Positions 41,126 to 52,261 are shown, numbered from the stretch's first letter. The stretch is DNA of 64,000 nucleotides from Apostichopus japonicus (GCF_037975245.1 NC_092577.1:17498013-17562012); one strand, 5' to 3'. Numbers and translations: made by a program. Notes: generated from the letters alone by a model not told the origin.

Positions 41126-41150
41126 TGGGAATACTGGGTGCCGTAGGCTT
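41126..41150 (+). pseudogene. 5S rRNA gene split by DNA transposon, 3' part
   Basis: TGGGAAT (second copy of the target duplication) followed by 5S bases 103-120 with T114. A 67-base spacer follows. 30424-30525 plus 41133-41217 is 187 bases, exactly one short-spacer unit. Confidence 0.95.
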
Positions 41151-41217
41151 TTATTTTCATAATTGATAACACGACGATGATGAGAAATTGAAATGGCCTA
41201 CATTGACCTCTTTTTAT

Positions 41218-41337
41218 GTCTACGGCCACATCACGATGACTATACCGGTTCTCGTCCGATCACCGAAGTCAAGCAACGTAGAGCGCAGTCAGTACTTGGA
41301 TGGGTGACCGCCTGGGAATACTGGGTGCCGCAGGCTT
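41218..41337 (+). rRNA. 5S rRNA gene, helix I and II variant
   Basis: C12 A19 A50 A70 C114. First full 5S gene after the transposon. Unit order from here to 42700 matches 11080-12562 with a constant offset of 30,138. A 282-base spacer follows. Confidence 0.94.
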
Positions 41338-41619
41338 TTATTTTCATAATTGATAACACTATGTTGCCACGACGATGAGAAATTGAAATGGCCTTCATTG
41401 TCTTTCCACAAGGAAAGTGTCTTGCCACGAGGAAAGCGATTTGAAAATCGAATATATTAATAAATAACTCGTTTGTTTTTATATATTAGAATTTTCTACA
41501 TATAGATGTAAAATATAGATTAACATAATATATATTAAATCCATTCATGTATAATATATATATTAAATCCACTAATCATAACCTACCAGACAACTAGCCT
41601 ACATTTCGCCTCTTGGAAT

Positions 41620-41739
41620 GTCTACGGCCACATCACGATGACTATACCGGTTCTCGTCCGATCACCGAAGTCAAGCAACGTAGAGCGCAGTCAGTACTTG
41701 GATGGGTGACCGCCTGGGAATACTGGGTGCCGTAGGCTT
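41620..41739 (+). rRNA. 5S rRNA gene, helix II variant
   Basis: C12 A19 A50 A70 T114. A 67-base spacer follows. Confidence 0.95.
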
Positions 41740-41806
41740 TTATTTTCATAATTGATAACACGACGATGATGAGAAATTGAAATGGTCTACATTGACCTCT
41801 TGTTAT

Positions 41807-41926
41807 GTCTACGGCCACATCACGTTGACTATACCGGTTCTCGTCCGATCACCGATGTCAAGCAACGTAGAGCGCAGTCAGTACTTGGATGGGTGACCGC
41901 CTGGGAATACTGGGTGCCGTAGGCTT
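41807..41926 (+). rRNA. 5S rRNA gene, box A edge variant
   Basis: C12 T19 T50 A70 T114. A 67-base spacer follows. Confidence 0.94.
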
Positions 41927-41993
41927 TTATTTTCATAATTGATAACACGACGATGATGAGAAATTGAAATGGCCTACATTGACCTCTTTTTAT

Positions 41994-42113
41994 GTCTACG
42001 GCCACATCACGTTGACTATACCGGTTCTCGTCCGATCACCGAAGTCAAGCAACGTAGAGCGCAGTCAGTACTTGGATGGGTGACCGCCTGGGAATACTGG
42101 GTGCCGCAGGCTT
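41994..42113 (+). rRNA. 5S rRNA gene, helix I variant
   Basis: C12 T19 A50 A70 C114. A 280-base spacer follows. Confidence 0.95.
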
Positions 42114-42393
42114 TTATTTTCATAATTGATAACACTATGTTGCCACGACGATGACAAATTGAAATGGCCTTCATTGTCTTTCCACAAGGAAAGTGTCTTG
42201 CCACGAGGAAAGCGATTTGAAAATCGAATATATTAATAAATAACTCGTTTGTTTTTATATATTAGAATTGTCTACATATATATGTAAAATACAGATTGAC
42301 ATAATATATATTAAATCCATTCATGTATAATATATATTAAATCCACTGATCATAACCTACCAGACAACTAGCCTACATTTCGCCTCTTGGAAT

Positions 42394-42513
42394 GTCTACG
42401 GCCACATCACGATGACTATACCGGTTCTCGTCCGATCACCGAAGTCAAGCAACGTAGAGCGCAGTCAGTACTTGGATGGGTGACCGCCTGGGAATACTGG
42501 GTGCCGTAGGCTT
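42394..42513 (+). rRNA. 5S rRNA gene, helix II variant
   Basis: C12 A19 A50 A70 T114. A 67-base spacer follows. Confidence 0.95.
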
Positions 42514-42580
42514 TTATTTTCATAATTGATAACACGACGATGATGAGAAATTGAAATGGTCTACATTGACCTCTTGTTAT

Positions 42581-42700
42581 GTCTACGGCCACATCACGTT
42601 GACTATACCGGTTCTCGTCCGATCACCGATGTCAAGCAACGTAGAGCGCTGTCAGTACTTGGATGGGTGACCGCCTGGGAATACTGGGTGCCGTAGGCTT
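42581..42700 (+). rRNA. 5S rRNA gene, double variant (T50, T70)
   Basis: C12 T19 T50 T70 T114. A 67-base spacer follows. Confidence 0.92.
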
Positions 42701-42767
42701 TTATTTTCATAATTGATAACACGACGATGATGAGAAATTGAAATGGCCTACATTGACCTCTTTTTAT

Positions 42768-42889
42768 GTCTACGGCCACATCACGTTGACTATACCGGTT
42801 CTCGTCCGATCACCGAAGTCAAGCAACGTAGAGCGCAGTCAGTACTTGGATGGGTGACCGCCTGGGGGAATACTGGGTGCCGCAGGCTT
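42768..42889 (+). rRNA. 5S rRNA gene, GG insertion
   Basis: 122 bases; C12 T19 A50 A70 C114 plus GG. A 67-base spacer follows. Confidence 0.93.
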
Positions 42890-42956
42890 TTATTTTCATA
42901 ATTGATAACACGACGATGATGAGAAATTGAAATGGCCTACATTGACCGGTTTTTAT

Positions 42957-43078
42957 GTCTACGGCCACATCACGTTGACTATACCGGTTCTCGTCCGATC
43001 ACCGAAGTCAAGCAACGTAGAGCGCAGTCAGTACTTGGATGGGTGACCGCCTGGGGGAATACTGGGTGCCGCAGGCTT
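42957..43078 (+). rRNA. 5S rRNA gene, GG insertion
   Basis: 122 bases; C12 T19 A50 A70 C114 plus GG. A 282-base spacer follows. Confidence 0.93.
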
Positions 43079-43360
43079 TTATTTTCATAATTGATAACAC
43101 TATGTTGCCACGACGATGAGAAATTGAAATGGCCTTCATTGTCTTTCCACAAGGAAAGTGTCTTGCCACGAGGAAAGCGATTTGAAAATCGAATATATTA
43201 ATAAATAACTCGTTTGTTTTTATATATTAGAATTGTCTACATATATATGTAAAATACAGATTAACATAATATATATTAAATCCATTCATGTATAATATAT
43301 ATATTAAATCCACTAATCATAACCTACCAGACAACTAGCCTACATTTCGCCTCTTGGAAT

Positions 43361-43480
43361 GTCTACGGCCACATCACGATGACTATACCGGTTCTCGTCC
43401 GATCACCGAAGTCAAGCAACGTAGAGCGCAGTCAGTACTTGGATGGGTGACCGCCTGGGAATACTGGGTGCCGTAGGCTT
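43361..43480 (+). rRNA. 5S rRNA gene, helix II variant
   Basis: C12 A19 A50 A70 T114. A 67-base spacer follows. Confidence 0.95.
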
Positions 43481-43547
43481 TTATTTTCATAATTGATAAC
43501 ACGACGATGATGAGAAATTGAAATGGTCTACATTGACCTCTTGTTAT

Positions 43548-43667
43548 GTCTACGGCCACATCACGTTGACTATACCGGTTCTCGTCCGATCACCGATGTC
43601 AAGCAACGTAGAGCGCAGTCAGTACTTGGATGGGTGACCGCCTGGGAATACTGGGTGCCGTAGGCTT
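43548..43667 (+). rRNA. 5S rRNA gene, box A edge variant
   Basis: C12 T19 T50 A70 T114. A 67-base spacer follows. Confidence 0.94.
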
Positions 43668-43734
43668 TTATTTTCATAATTGATAACACGACGATGATGA
43701 GAAATTGAAATGGCCTACATTGACCTCTTGTTAT

Positions 43735-43856
43735 GTCTACGGCCACATCACGTTGACTATACCGGTTCTCGTCCGATCACCGAAGTCAAGCAACGTAGAG
43801 CGCAGTCAGTACTTGGATGGGTGACCGCCTGGGGGAATACTGGGTGCCGCAGGCTT
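43735..43856 (+). rRNA. 5S rRNA gene, GG insertion
   Basis: 122 bases; C12 T19 A50 A70 C114 plus GG. A 67-base spacer follows. Confidence 0.93.
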
Positions 43857-43923
43857 TTATTTTCATAATTGATAACACGACGATGATGAGAAATTGAAAT
43901 GGCCTACATTGACCGGTTTTTAT

Positions 43924-44045
43924 GTCTACGGCCACATCACGTTGACTATACCGGTTCTCGTCCGATCACCGAAGTCAAGCAACGTAGAGCGCAGTCAGTA
44001 CTTGGATGGGTGACCGCCTGGGGGAATACTGGGTGCCGCAGGCTT
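43924..44045 (+). rRNA. 5S rRNA gene, GG insertion
   Basis: 122 bases; C12 T19 A50 A70 C114 plus GG. 42957-43923 and 43924-44890 are consecutive 967-base repeats. A 282-base spacer follows. Confidence 0.93.
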
Positions 44046-44327
44046 TTATTTTCATAATTGATAACACTATGTTGCCACGACGATGAGAAATTGAAATGGC
44101 CTTCATTGTCTTTCCACAAGGAAAGTGTCTTGCCACGAGGAAAGCGATTTGAAAATCGAATATATTAATAAATAACTCGTTTGTTTTTATATATTAGAAT
44201 TGTCTACATATATATGTAAAATACAGATTAACATAATATATATTAAATCCATTCATGTATAATATATATATTAAATCCACTAATCATAACCTACCAGACA
44301 ACTAGCCTACATTTCGCCTCTTGGAAT

Positions 44328-44447
44328 GTCTACGGCCACATCACGATGACTATACCGGTTCTCGTCCGATCACCGAAGTCAAGCAACGTAGAGCGCAGTC
44401 AGTACTTGGATGGGTGACCGCCTGGGAATACTGGGTGCCGTAGGCTT
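44328..44447 (+). rRNA. 5S rRNA gene, helix II variant
   Basis: C12 A19 A50 A70 T114. A 67-base spacer follows. Confidence 0.95.
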
Positions 44448-44514
44448 TTATTTTCATAATTGATAACACGACGATGATGAGAAATTGAAATGGTCTACAT
44501 TGACCTCTTGTTAT

Positions 44515-44634
44515 GTCTACGGCCACATCACGTTGACTATACCGGTTCTCGTCCGATCACCGATGTCAAGCAACGTAGAGCGCAGTCAGTACTTGGATGG
44601 GTGACCGCCTGGGAATACTGGGTGCCGTAGGCTT
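44515..44634 (+). rRNA. 5S rRNA gene, box A edge variant
   Basis: C12 T19 T50 A70 T114. A 67-base spacer follows. Confidence 0.94.
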
Positions 44635-44701
44635 TTATTTTCATAATTGATAACACGACGATGATGAGAAATTGAAATGGCCTACATTGACCTCTTGTTA
44701 T

Positions 44702-44823
44702 GTCTACGGCCACATCACGTTGACTATACCGGTTCTCGTCCGATCACCGAAGTCAAGCAACGTAGAGCGCAGTCAGTACTTGGATGGGTGACCGCCTGGG
44801 GGAATACTGGGTGCCGCAGGCTT
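44702..44823 (+). rRNA. 5S rRNA gene, GG insertion
   Basis: 122 bases; C12 T19 A50 A70 C114 plus GG. A 282-base spacer follows. Confidence 0.93.
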
Positions 44824-45105
44824 TTATTTTCATAATTGATAACACTATGTTGCCACGACGATGAGAAATTGAAATGGCCTTCATTGTCTTTCCACAAGGA
44901 AAGTGTCTTGCCACGAGGAAAGCGATTTGAAAATCGAATATATTAATAAATAACTCGTTTGTTTTTATATATTAGAATTTTCTACATATAGATGTAAAAT
45001 ATAGATTAACATAATATATATTAAATCCATTCATGTATAATATATATATTAAATCCACTAATCATAACCTACCAGACAACTAGCCTACATTTCGCCTCTT
45101 GGAAT

Positions 45106-45225
45106 GTCTACGGCCACATCACGATGACTATACCGGTTCTCGTCCGATCACCGAAGTCAAGCAACGTAGAGCGCAGTCAGTACTTGGATGGGTGACCGCC
45201 TGGGAATACTGGGTGCCGTAGGCTT
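45106..45225 (+). rRNA. 5S rRNA gene, helix II variant
   Basis: C12 A19 A50 A70 T114. A 282-base spacer follows. Confidence 0.95.
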
Positions 45226-45507
45226 TTATTTTCATAATTGATAACACTATGTTGCCACGACGATGAGAAATTGAAATGGCCTTCATTGTCTTTCCACAAG
45301 GAAAGTGTCTTGCCACGAGGAAAGCGATTTGAAAATCGAATATATTAATAAATACCTCGTTTGTTTTTATATATTAGAATTTTCTAGATATATATGTAAA
45401 ATATAGATTAACATAATATATATTAAATCCATTCATGTATAATATATATATTAAATCCACTGATCATAACCTACCAGACAAGTAGCCTACATTTCACCTC
45501 TTGGAAT

Positions 45508-45627
45508 GTCTACGGCCATATCACGTTGACTATACCGGTTCTCGTCCGATCACCGAAGTCAAGCAACGTAGAGCGCAGTCAGTACTTGGATGGGTGACCG
45601 CCTGGGAATACTGGGTGCCGCAGGCTT
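45508..45627 (+). rRNA. 5S rRNA gene, helix I variant
   Basis: T12 T19 A50 A70 C114. A 282-base spacer follows. Confidence 0.95.
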
Positions 45628-45909
45628 TTATTTTCATAATTGATAACACTATGTTGCCACGACGATGAGAAATTGAAATGGCCTTCATTGTCTTTCCACA
45701 AGGAAAGTGTCTTGCCACGAGGAAAGCGATTTGAAAATCGAATATATTAATAAATACCTCGTTTGTTTTTATATATTAGAATTTTCTAGATATATATGTA
45801 AAATATAGATTAACATAATATATATTAAATCCATTCATGTATAATATATATATTAAATCCACTGATTATAACCTACCAGACAAGTAGCCTACATTTCACC
45901 TCTTGGAAT

Positions 45910-46031
45910 GTCTACGGCCATATCACGTTGACTATACCGGTTCTCGTCCGATCACCGAAGTCAAGCAACGTAGAGCGCAGTCAGTACTTGGATGGGTGAC
46001 CGCCTGGGGGAATACTGGGTGCCGCAGGCTT
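45910..46031 (+). rRNA. 5S rRNA gene, GG insertion
   Basis: 122 bases; T12 T19 A50 A70 C114 plus GG. A 75-base spacer follows. Confidence 0.93.
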
Positions 46032-46106
46032 TTATTTTCATAATTGATAACACTATGTTGCCACGACGATGAGAAATTGAAATGGCCTACATTGACCTCT
46101 TGTTAT

Positions 46107-46226
46107 GTCTACGGCCACATCACGTTGACTATACCGGTTCTCGTCCGATCACCGAAGTCAAGCAACGTAGAGCGCAGTCAGTACTTGGATGGGTGACCGC
46201 CTGGGAATACTGGGTGCCGTAGGCTT
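46107..46226 (+). rRNA. 5S rRNA gene, structure-intact
   Basis: C12 T19 A50 A70 T114; terminator CTTTTAC. A 67-base spacer follows. Confidence 0.96.
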
Positions 46227-46293
46227 TTACTTTCATAATTGATAACACGACGATGATGAGAAATTGAAATGGCCTACATTGACCTCTTGTTAT

Positions 46294-46413
46294 GTCTACG
46301 GCCACATCACGTTGACTATACCGGTTCTCGTCCGATCACCGAAGTCAAGCAACGTAGAGCGCAGTCAGTACTTGGATGGGTGACCGCCTGGGAATACTGG
46401 GTGCCGTAGGCTT
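46294..46413 (+). rRNA. 5S rRNA gene, structure-intact
   Basis: C12 T19 A50 A70 T114. Another uninterrupted counterpart of the transposon-split gene. A 67-base spacer follows. Confidence 0.96.
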
Positions 46414-46480
46414 TTATTTTCATAATTGATAACACGACGATGATGAGAAATTGAAATGGCCTACATTGACCTCTTTTTAT

Positions 46481-46600
46481 GTCTACGGCCACATCACGAT
46501 GACTATACCGGTTCTCGTCCGATCACCGAAGTCAAGCAACGTAGAGCGCAGTCAGTACTTGGATGGGTGACCGCCTGGGAATACTGGGTGCCGCAGGCTT
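46481..46600 (+). rRNA. 5S rRNA gene, helix I and II variant, weak terminator
   Basis: C12 A19 A50 A70 C114; T run broken early (GGCTTTCATTTTC). A 282-base spacer follows. Confidence 0.93.
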
Positions 46601-46882
46601 TCATTTTCATAATTGATAACACTATGTTGCCACGACGATGAGAAATTGAAATGGCCTTCATTGTCTTTCCACAAGGAAAGTGTCTTGCCACGAGGAAAGC
46701 GATTTGAAAATCGAATATATTAATAAATAACTCGTTTGTTTTTATATATTCGAATTTTCTACATATAGATGTAAAATATAGATTAACATAATATATATTA
46801 AATCCATTCATGTATAATATATATATTAAATCCACTAATCATAACCTACCAGACAACTAGCCTACATTTCGCCTCTTGGAAT

Positions 46883-47002
46883 GTCTACGGCCACATCACG
46901 ATGACTATACCGGTTCTCGTCCGATCACCGAAGTCAAGCAACGTAGAGCGCAGTCAGTACTTGGATGGGTGACCGCCTGGGAATACTGGGTGCCGTAGGC
47001 TT
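46883..47002 (+). rRNA. 5S rRNA gene, helix II variant
   Basis: C12 A19 A50 A70 T114. A 67-base spacer follows. Confidence 0.95.
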
Positions 47003-47069
47003 TTATTTTCATAATTGATAACACGACGATGATGAGAAATTGAAATGGTCTACATTGACCTCTTGTTAT

Positions 47070-47189
47070 GTCTACGGCCACATCACGTTGACTATACCGG
47101 TTCTCGTCCGATCACCGATGTCAAGCAACGTAGAGCGCAGTCAGTACTTGGATGGGTGACCGCCTGGGAATACTGGGTGCCGTAGGCTT
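47070..47189 (+). rRNA. 5S rRNA gene, box A edge variant
   Basis: C12 T19 T50 A70 T114. A 67-base spacer follows. Confidence 0.94.
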
Positions 47190-47256
47190 TTATTTTCATA
47201 ATTGATAACACGACGATGATGAGAAATTGAAATGGCCTACATTGACCTCTTTTTAT

Positions 47257-47376
47257 GTCTACGGCCACATCACGTTGACTATACCGGTTCTCGTCCGATC
47301 ACCGAAGTCAAGCAACGTAGAGCGCAGTCAGTACTTGGATGGGTGACCGCCTGGGAATACTGGGTGCCGTAGGCTT
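47257..47376 (+). rRNA. 5S rRNA gene, structure-intact
   Basis: C12 T19 A50 A70 T114. A 67-base spacer follows. Confidence 0.96.
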
Positions 47377-47443
47377 TTATTTTCATAATTGATAACACGA
47401 CGATGATGAGAAATTGAAATGGCCTACATTGACCTCTTTTTAT

Positions 47444-47563
47444 GTCTACGGCCACATCACGATGACTATACCGGTTCTCGTCCGATCACCGAAGTCAAGC
47501 AACGTAGAGCGCAGTCAGTACTTGGATGGGTGACCGCCTGGGAATACTGGGTGCCGCAGGCTT
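47444..47563 (+). rRNA. 5S rRNA gene, helix I and II variant
   Basis: C12 A19 A50 A70 C114. A 282-base spacer follows. Confidence 0.94.
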
Positions 47564-47845
47564 TTATTTTCATAATTGATAACACTATGTTGCCACGACG
47601 ATGAGAAATTGAAATGGCCTTCATTGTCTTTCCACAAGGAAAGTGTCTTGCCACGAGGAAAGCGATTTGAAAATCGAATATATTAATAAATAACTCGTTT
47701 GTTTTTATATATTAGAATTTTCTACATATAGATGTAAAATATAGATTAACATAATATATATTAAATCCATTCATGTATAATATATATATTAAATCCACTA
47801 ATCATAACCTACCAGACAACTAGCCTACATTTCGCCTCTTGGAAT

Positions 47846-47965
47846 GTCTACGGCCACATCACGATGACTATACCGGTTCTCGTCCGATCACCGAAGTCAA
47901 GCAACGTAGAGCGCAGTCAGTACTTGGATGGGTGACCGCCTGGGAATACTGGGTGCCGTAGGCTT
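47846..47965 (+). rRNA. 5S rRNA gene, helix II variant
   Basis: C12 A19 A50 A70 T114. A 67-base spacer follows. Confidence 0.95.
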
Positions 47966-48032
47966 TTATTTTCATAATTGATAACACGACGATGATGAGA
48001 AATTGAAATGGTCTACATTGACCTCTTGTTAT

Positions 48033-48152
48033 GTCTACGGCCACATCACGTTGACTATACCGGTTCTCGTCCGATCACCGATGTCAAGCAACGTAGAGCG
48101 CAGTCAGTACTTGGATGGGTGACCGCCTGGGAATACTGGGTGCCGTAGGCTT
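48033..48152 (+). rRNA. 5S rRNA gene, box A edge variant
   Basis: C12 T19 T50 A70 T114. A 67-base spacer follows. Confidence 0.94.
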
Positions 48153-48219
48153 TTATTTTCATAATTGATAACACGACGATGATGAGAAATTGAAATGGCC
48201 TACATTGACCTCTTTTTAT

Positions 48220-48339
48220 GTCTACGGCCACATCACGTTGACTATACCGGTTCTCGTCCGATCACCGAAGTCAAGCAACGTAGAGCGCAGTCAGTACTTG
48301 GATGGGTGACCGCCTGGGAATACTGGGTGCCGCAGGCTT
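48220..48339 (+). rRNA. 5S rRNA gene, helix I variant
   Basis: C12 T19 A50 A70 C114. A 280-base spacer follows. Confidence 0.95.
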
Positions 48340-48619
48340 TTATTTTCATAATTGATAACACTATGTTGCCACGACGATGACAAATTGAAATGGCCTTCAT
48401 TGTCTTTCCACAAGGAAAGTGTCTTGCCACGAGGAAAGCGATTTGAAAATCGAATATATTAATAAATAACTCGTTTGTTTTTATATATTAGAATTGTCTA
48501 CATATATATGTAAAATACAGATTGACATAATATATATTAAATCCATTCATGTATAATATATATTAAATCCACTGATCATAACCTACCAGACAACTAGCCT
48601 ACATTTCGCCTCTTGGAAT

Positions 48620-48739
48620 GTCTACGGCCACATCACGATGACTATACCGGTTCTCGTCCGATCACCGAAGTCAAGCAACGTAGAGCGCAGTCAGTACTTG
48701 GATGGGTGACCGCCTGGGAATACTGGGTGCCGTAGGCTT
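48620..48739 (+). rRNA. 5S rRNA gene, helix II variant
   Basis: C12 A19 A50 A70 T114. A 67-base spacer follows. Confidence 0.95.
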
Positions 48740-48806
48740 TTATTTTCATAATTGATAACACGACGATGATGAGAAATTGAAATGGTCTACATTGACCTCT
48801 TGTTAT

Positions 48807-48926
48807 GTCTACGGCCACATCACGTTGACTATACCGGTTCTCGTCCGATCACCGATGTCAAGCAACGTAGAGCGCTGTCAGTACTTGGATGGGTGACCGC
48901 CTGGGAATACTGGGTGCCGTAGGCTT
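48807..48926 (+). rRNA. 5S rRNA gene, double variant (T50, T70)
   Basis: C12 T19 T50 T70 T114. A 67-base spacer follows. Confidence 0.92.
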
Positions 48927-48993
48927 TTATTTTCATAATTGATAACACGACGATGATGAGAAATTGAAATGGCCTACATTGACCTCTTTTTAT

Positions 48994-49115
48994 GTCTACG
49001 GCCACATCACGTTGACTATACCGGTTCTCGTCCGATCACCGAAGTCAAGCAACGTAGAGCGCAGTCAGTACTTGGATGGGTGACCGCCTGGGGGAATACT
49101 GGGTGCCGCAGGCTT
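48994..49115 (+). rRNA. 5S rRNA gene, GG insertion
   Basis: 122 bases; C12 T19 A50 A70 C114 plus GG. A 67-base spacer follows. Confidence 0.93.
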
Positions 49116-49182
49116 TTATTTTCATAATTGATAACACGACGATGATGAGAAATTGAAATGGCCTACATTGACCGGTTTTTAT

Positions 49183-49304
49183 GTCTACGGCCACATCACG
49201 TTGACTATACCGGTTCTCGTCCGATCACCGAAGTCAAGCAACGTAGAGCGCAGTCAGTACTTGGATGGGTGACCGCCTGGGGGAATACTGGGTGCCGCAG
49301 GCTT
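49183..49304 (+). rRNA. 5S rRNA gene, GG insertion
   Basis: 122 bases; C12 T19 A50 A70 C114 plus GG. A 282-base spacer follows. Confidence 0.93.
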
Positions 49305-49586
49305 TTATTTTCATAATTGATAACACTATGTTGCCACGACGATGAGAAATTGAAATGGCCTTCATTGTCTTTCCACAAGGAAAGTGTCTTGCCACGAGGA
49401 AAGCGATTTGAAAATCGAATATATTAATAAATAACTCGTTTGTTTTTATATATTAGAATTGTCTACATATATATGTAAAATACAGATTAACATAATATAT
49501 ATTAAATCCATTCATGTATAATATATATATTAAATCCACTAATCATAACCTACCAGACAACTAGCCTACATTTCGCCTCTTGGAAT

Positions 49587-49706
49587 GTCTACGGCCACAT
49601 CACGATGACTATACCGGTTCTCGTCCGATCACCGAAGTCAAGCAACGTAGAGCGCAGTCAGTACTTGGATGGGTGACCGCCTGGGAATACTGGGTGCCGT
49701 AGGCTT
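49587..49706 (+). rRNA. 5S rRNA gene, helix II variant
   Basis: C12 A19 A50 A70 T114. A 67-base spacer follows. Confidence 0.95.
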
Positions 49707-49773
49707 TTATTTTCATAATTGATAACACGACGATGATGAGAAATTGAAATGGTCTACATTGACCTCTTGTTAT

Positions 49774-49893
49774 GTCTACGGCCACATCACGTTGACTATA
49801 CCGGTTCTCGTCCGATCACCGATGTCAAGCAACGTAGAGCGCAGTCAGTACTTGGATGGGTGACCGCCTGGGAATACTGGGTGCCGTAGGCTT
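49774..49893 (+). rRNA. 5S rRNA gene, box A edge variant
   Basis: C12 T19 T50 A70 T114. A 67-base spacer follows. Confidence 0.94.
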
Positions 49894-49960
49894 TTATTTT
49901 CATAATTGATAACACGACGATGATGAGAAATTGAAATGGCCTACATTGACCTCTTGTTAT

Positions 49961-50082
49961 GTCTACGGCCACATCACGTTGACTATACCGGTTCTCGTCC
50001 GATCACCGAAGTCAAGCAACGTAGAGCGCAGTCAGTACTTGGATGGGTGACCGCCTGGGGGAATACTGGGTGCCGCAGGCTT
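49961..50082 (+). rRNA. 5S rRNA gene, GG insertion
   Basis: 122 bases; C12 T19 A50 A70 C114 plus GG. A 282-base spacer follows. Confidence 0.93.
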
Positions 50083-50364
50083 TTATTTTCATAATTGATA
50101 ACACTATGTTGCCACGACGATGAGAAATTGAAATGGCCTTCATTGTCTTTCCACAAGGAAAGTGTCTTGCCACGAGGAAAGCGATTTGAAAATCGAATAT
50201 ATTAATAAATAACTCGTTTGTTTTTATATATTAGAATTTTCTACATATAGATGTAAAATATAGATTAACATAATATATATTAAATCCATTCATGTATAAT
50301 ATATATATTAAATCCACTAATCATAACCTACCAGACAACTAGCCTACATTTCGCCTCTTGGAAT

Positions 50365-50484
50365 GTCTACGGCCACATCACGATGACTATACCGGTTCTC
50401 GTCCGATCACCGAAGTCAAGCAACGTAGAGCGCAGTCAGTACTTGGATGGGTGACCGCCTGGGAATACTGGGTGCCGCAGGCTT
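50365..50484 (+). rRNA. 5S rRNA gene, helix I and II variant
   Basis: C12 A19 A50 A70 C114. The equivalent copy at 45106 has T114, so C114 may have come by gene conversion. A 282-base spacer follows. Confidence 0.94.
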
Positions 50485-50766
50485 TTATTTTCATAATTGA
50501 TAACACTATGTTGCCACGACGATGAGAAATTGAAATGGCCTTCATTGTCTTTCCACAAGGAAAGTGTCTTGCCACGAGGAAAGCGATTTGAAAATCGAAT
50601 ATATTAATAAATACCTCGTTTGTTTTTATATATTAGAATTTTCTAGATATATATGTAAAATATAGATTAACATAATATATATTAAATCCATTCATGTATA
50701 ATATATATATTAAATCCACTGATCATAACCTACCAGACAAGTAGCCTACATTTCACCTCTTGGAAT

Positions 50767-50886
50767 GTCTACGGCCATATCACGTTGACTATACCGGTTC
50801 TCGTCCGATCACCGAAGTCAAGCAACGTAGAGCGCAGTCAGTACTTGGATGGGTGACCGCCTGGGAATACTGGGTGCCGCAGGCTT
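50767..50886 (+). rRNA. 5S rRNA gene, helix I variant
   Basis: T12 T19 A50 A70 C114. A 282-base spacer follows. Confidence 0.95.
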
Positions 50887-51168
50887 TTATTTTCATAATT
50901 GATAACACTATGTTGCCACGACGATGAGAAATTGAAATGGCCTTCATTGTCTTTCCACAAGGAAAGTGTCTTGCCACGAGGAAAGCGATTTGAAAATCGA
51001 ATATATTAATAAATACCTCGTTTGTTTTTATATATTAGAATTTTCTAGATATATATGTAAAATATAGATTAACATAATATATATTAAATCCATTCATGTA
51101 TAATATATATATTAAATCCACTGATTATAACCTACCAGACAAGTAGCCTACATTTCACCTCTTGGAAT

Positions 51169-51290
51169 GTCTACGGCCATATCACGTTGACTATACCGGT
51201 TCTCGTCCGATCACCGAAGTCAAGCAACGTAGAGCGCAGTCAGTACTTGGATGGGTGACCGCCTGGGGGAATACTGGGTGCCGCAGGCTT
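51169..51290 (+). rRNA. 5S rRNA gene, GG insertion
   Basis: 122 bases; T12 T19 A50 A70 C114 plus GG. A 75-base spacer follows. Confidence 0.93.
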
Positions 51291-51365
51291 TTATTTTCAT
51301 AATTGATAACACTATGTTGCCACGACGATGAGAAATTGAAATGGCCTACATTGACCTCTTGTTAT

Positions 51366-51485
51366 GTCTACGGCCACATCACGTTGACTATACCGGTTCT
51401 CGTCCGATCACCGAAGTCAAGCAACGTAGAGCGCAGTCAGTACTTGGATGGGTGACCGCCTGGGAATACTGGGTGCCGTAGGCTT
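51366..51485 (+). rRNA. 5S rRNA gene, structure-intact
   Basis: C12 T19 A50 A70 T114; terminator CTTTTAC. A 67-base spacer follows. Confidence 0.96.
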
Positions 51486-51552
51486 TTACTTTCATAATTG
51501 ATAACACGACGATGATGAGAAATTGAAATGGCCTACATTGACCTCTTGTTAT

Positions 51553-51672
51553 GTCTACGGCCACATCACGTTGACTATACCGGTTCTCGTCCGATCACCG
51601 AAGTCAAGCAACGTAGAGCGCAGTCAGTACTTGGATGGGTGACCGCCTGGGAATACTGGGTGCCGCAGGCTT
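51553..51672 (+). rRNA. 5S rRNA gene, helix I variant, weak terminator
   Basis: C12 T19 A50 A70 C114; T run broken (GGCTTTCATTTTC), as at 46481. A 282-base spacer follows. Confidence 0.93.
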
Positions 51673-51954
51673 TCATTTTCATAATTGATAACACTATGTT
51701 GCCACGACGATGAGAAATTGAAATGGCCTTCATTGTCTTTCCACAAGGAAAGTGTCTTGCCACGAGGAAAGCGATTTGAAAATCGAATATATTAATAAAT
51801 AACTCGTTTGTTTTTATATATTAGAATTTTCTACATATAGATGTAAAATATAGATTAACATAATATATATTAAATCCATTCATGTATAATATATATATTA
51901 AATCCACTAATCATAACCTACCAGACAACTAGCCTACATTTCGCCTCTTGGAAT

Positions 51955-52074
51955 GTCTACGGCCACATCACGATGACTATACCGGTTCTCGTCCGATCAC
52001 CGAAGTCAAGCAACGTAGAGCGCAGTCAGTACTTGGATGGGTGACCGCCTGGGAATACTGGGTGCCGTAGGCTT
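51955..52074 (+). rRNA. 5S rRNA gene, helix II variant
   Basis: C12 A19 A50 A70 T114. A 67-base spacer follows. Confidence 0.95.
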
Positions 52075-52141
52075 TTATTTTCATAATTGATAACACGACG
52101 ATGATGAGAAATTGAAATGGTCTACATTGACCTCTTGTTAT

Positions 52142-52261
52142 GTCTACGGCCACATCACGTTGACTATACCGGTTCTCGTCCGATCACCGATGTCAAGCAA
52201 CGTAGAGCGCAGTCAGTACTTGGATGGGTGACCGCCTGGGAATACTGGGTGCCGTAGGCTT
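52142..52261 (+). rRNA. 5S rRNA gene, box A edge variant
   Basis: C12 T19 T50 A70 T114. A 67-base spacer follows. Confidence 0.94.
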
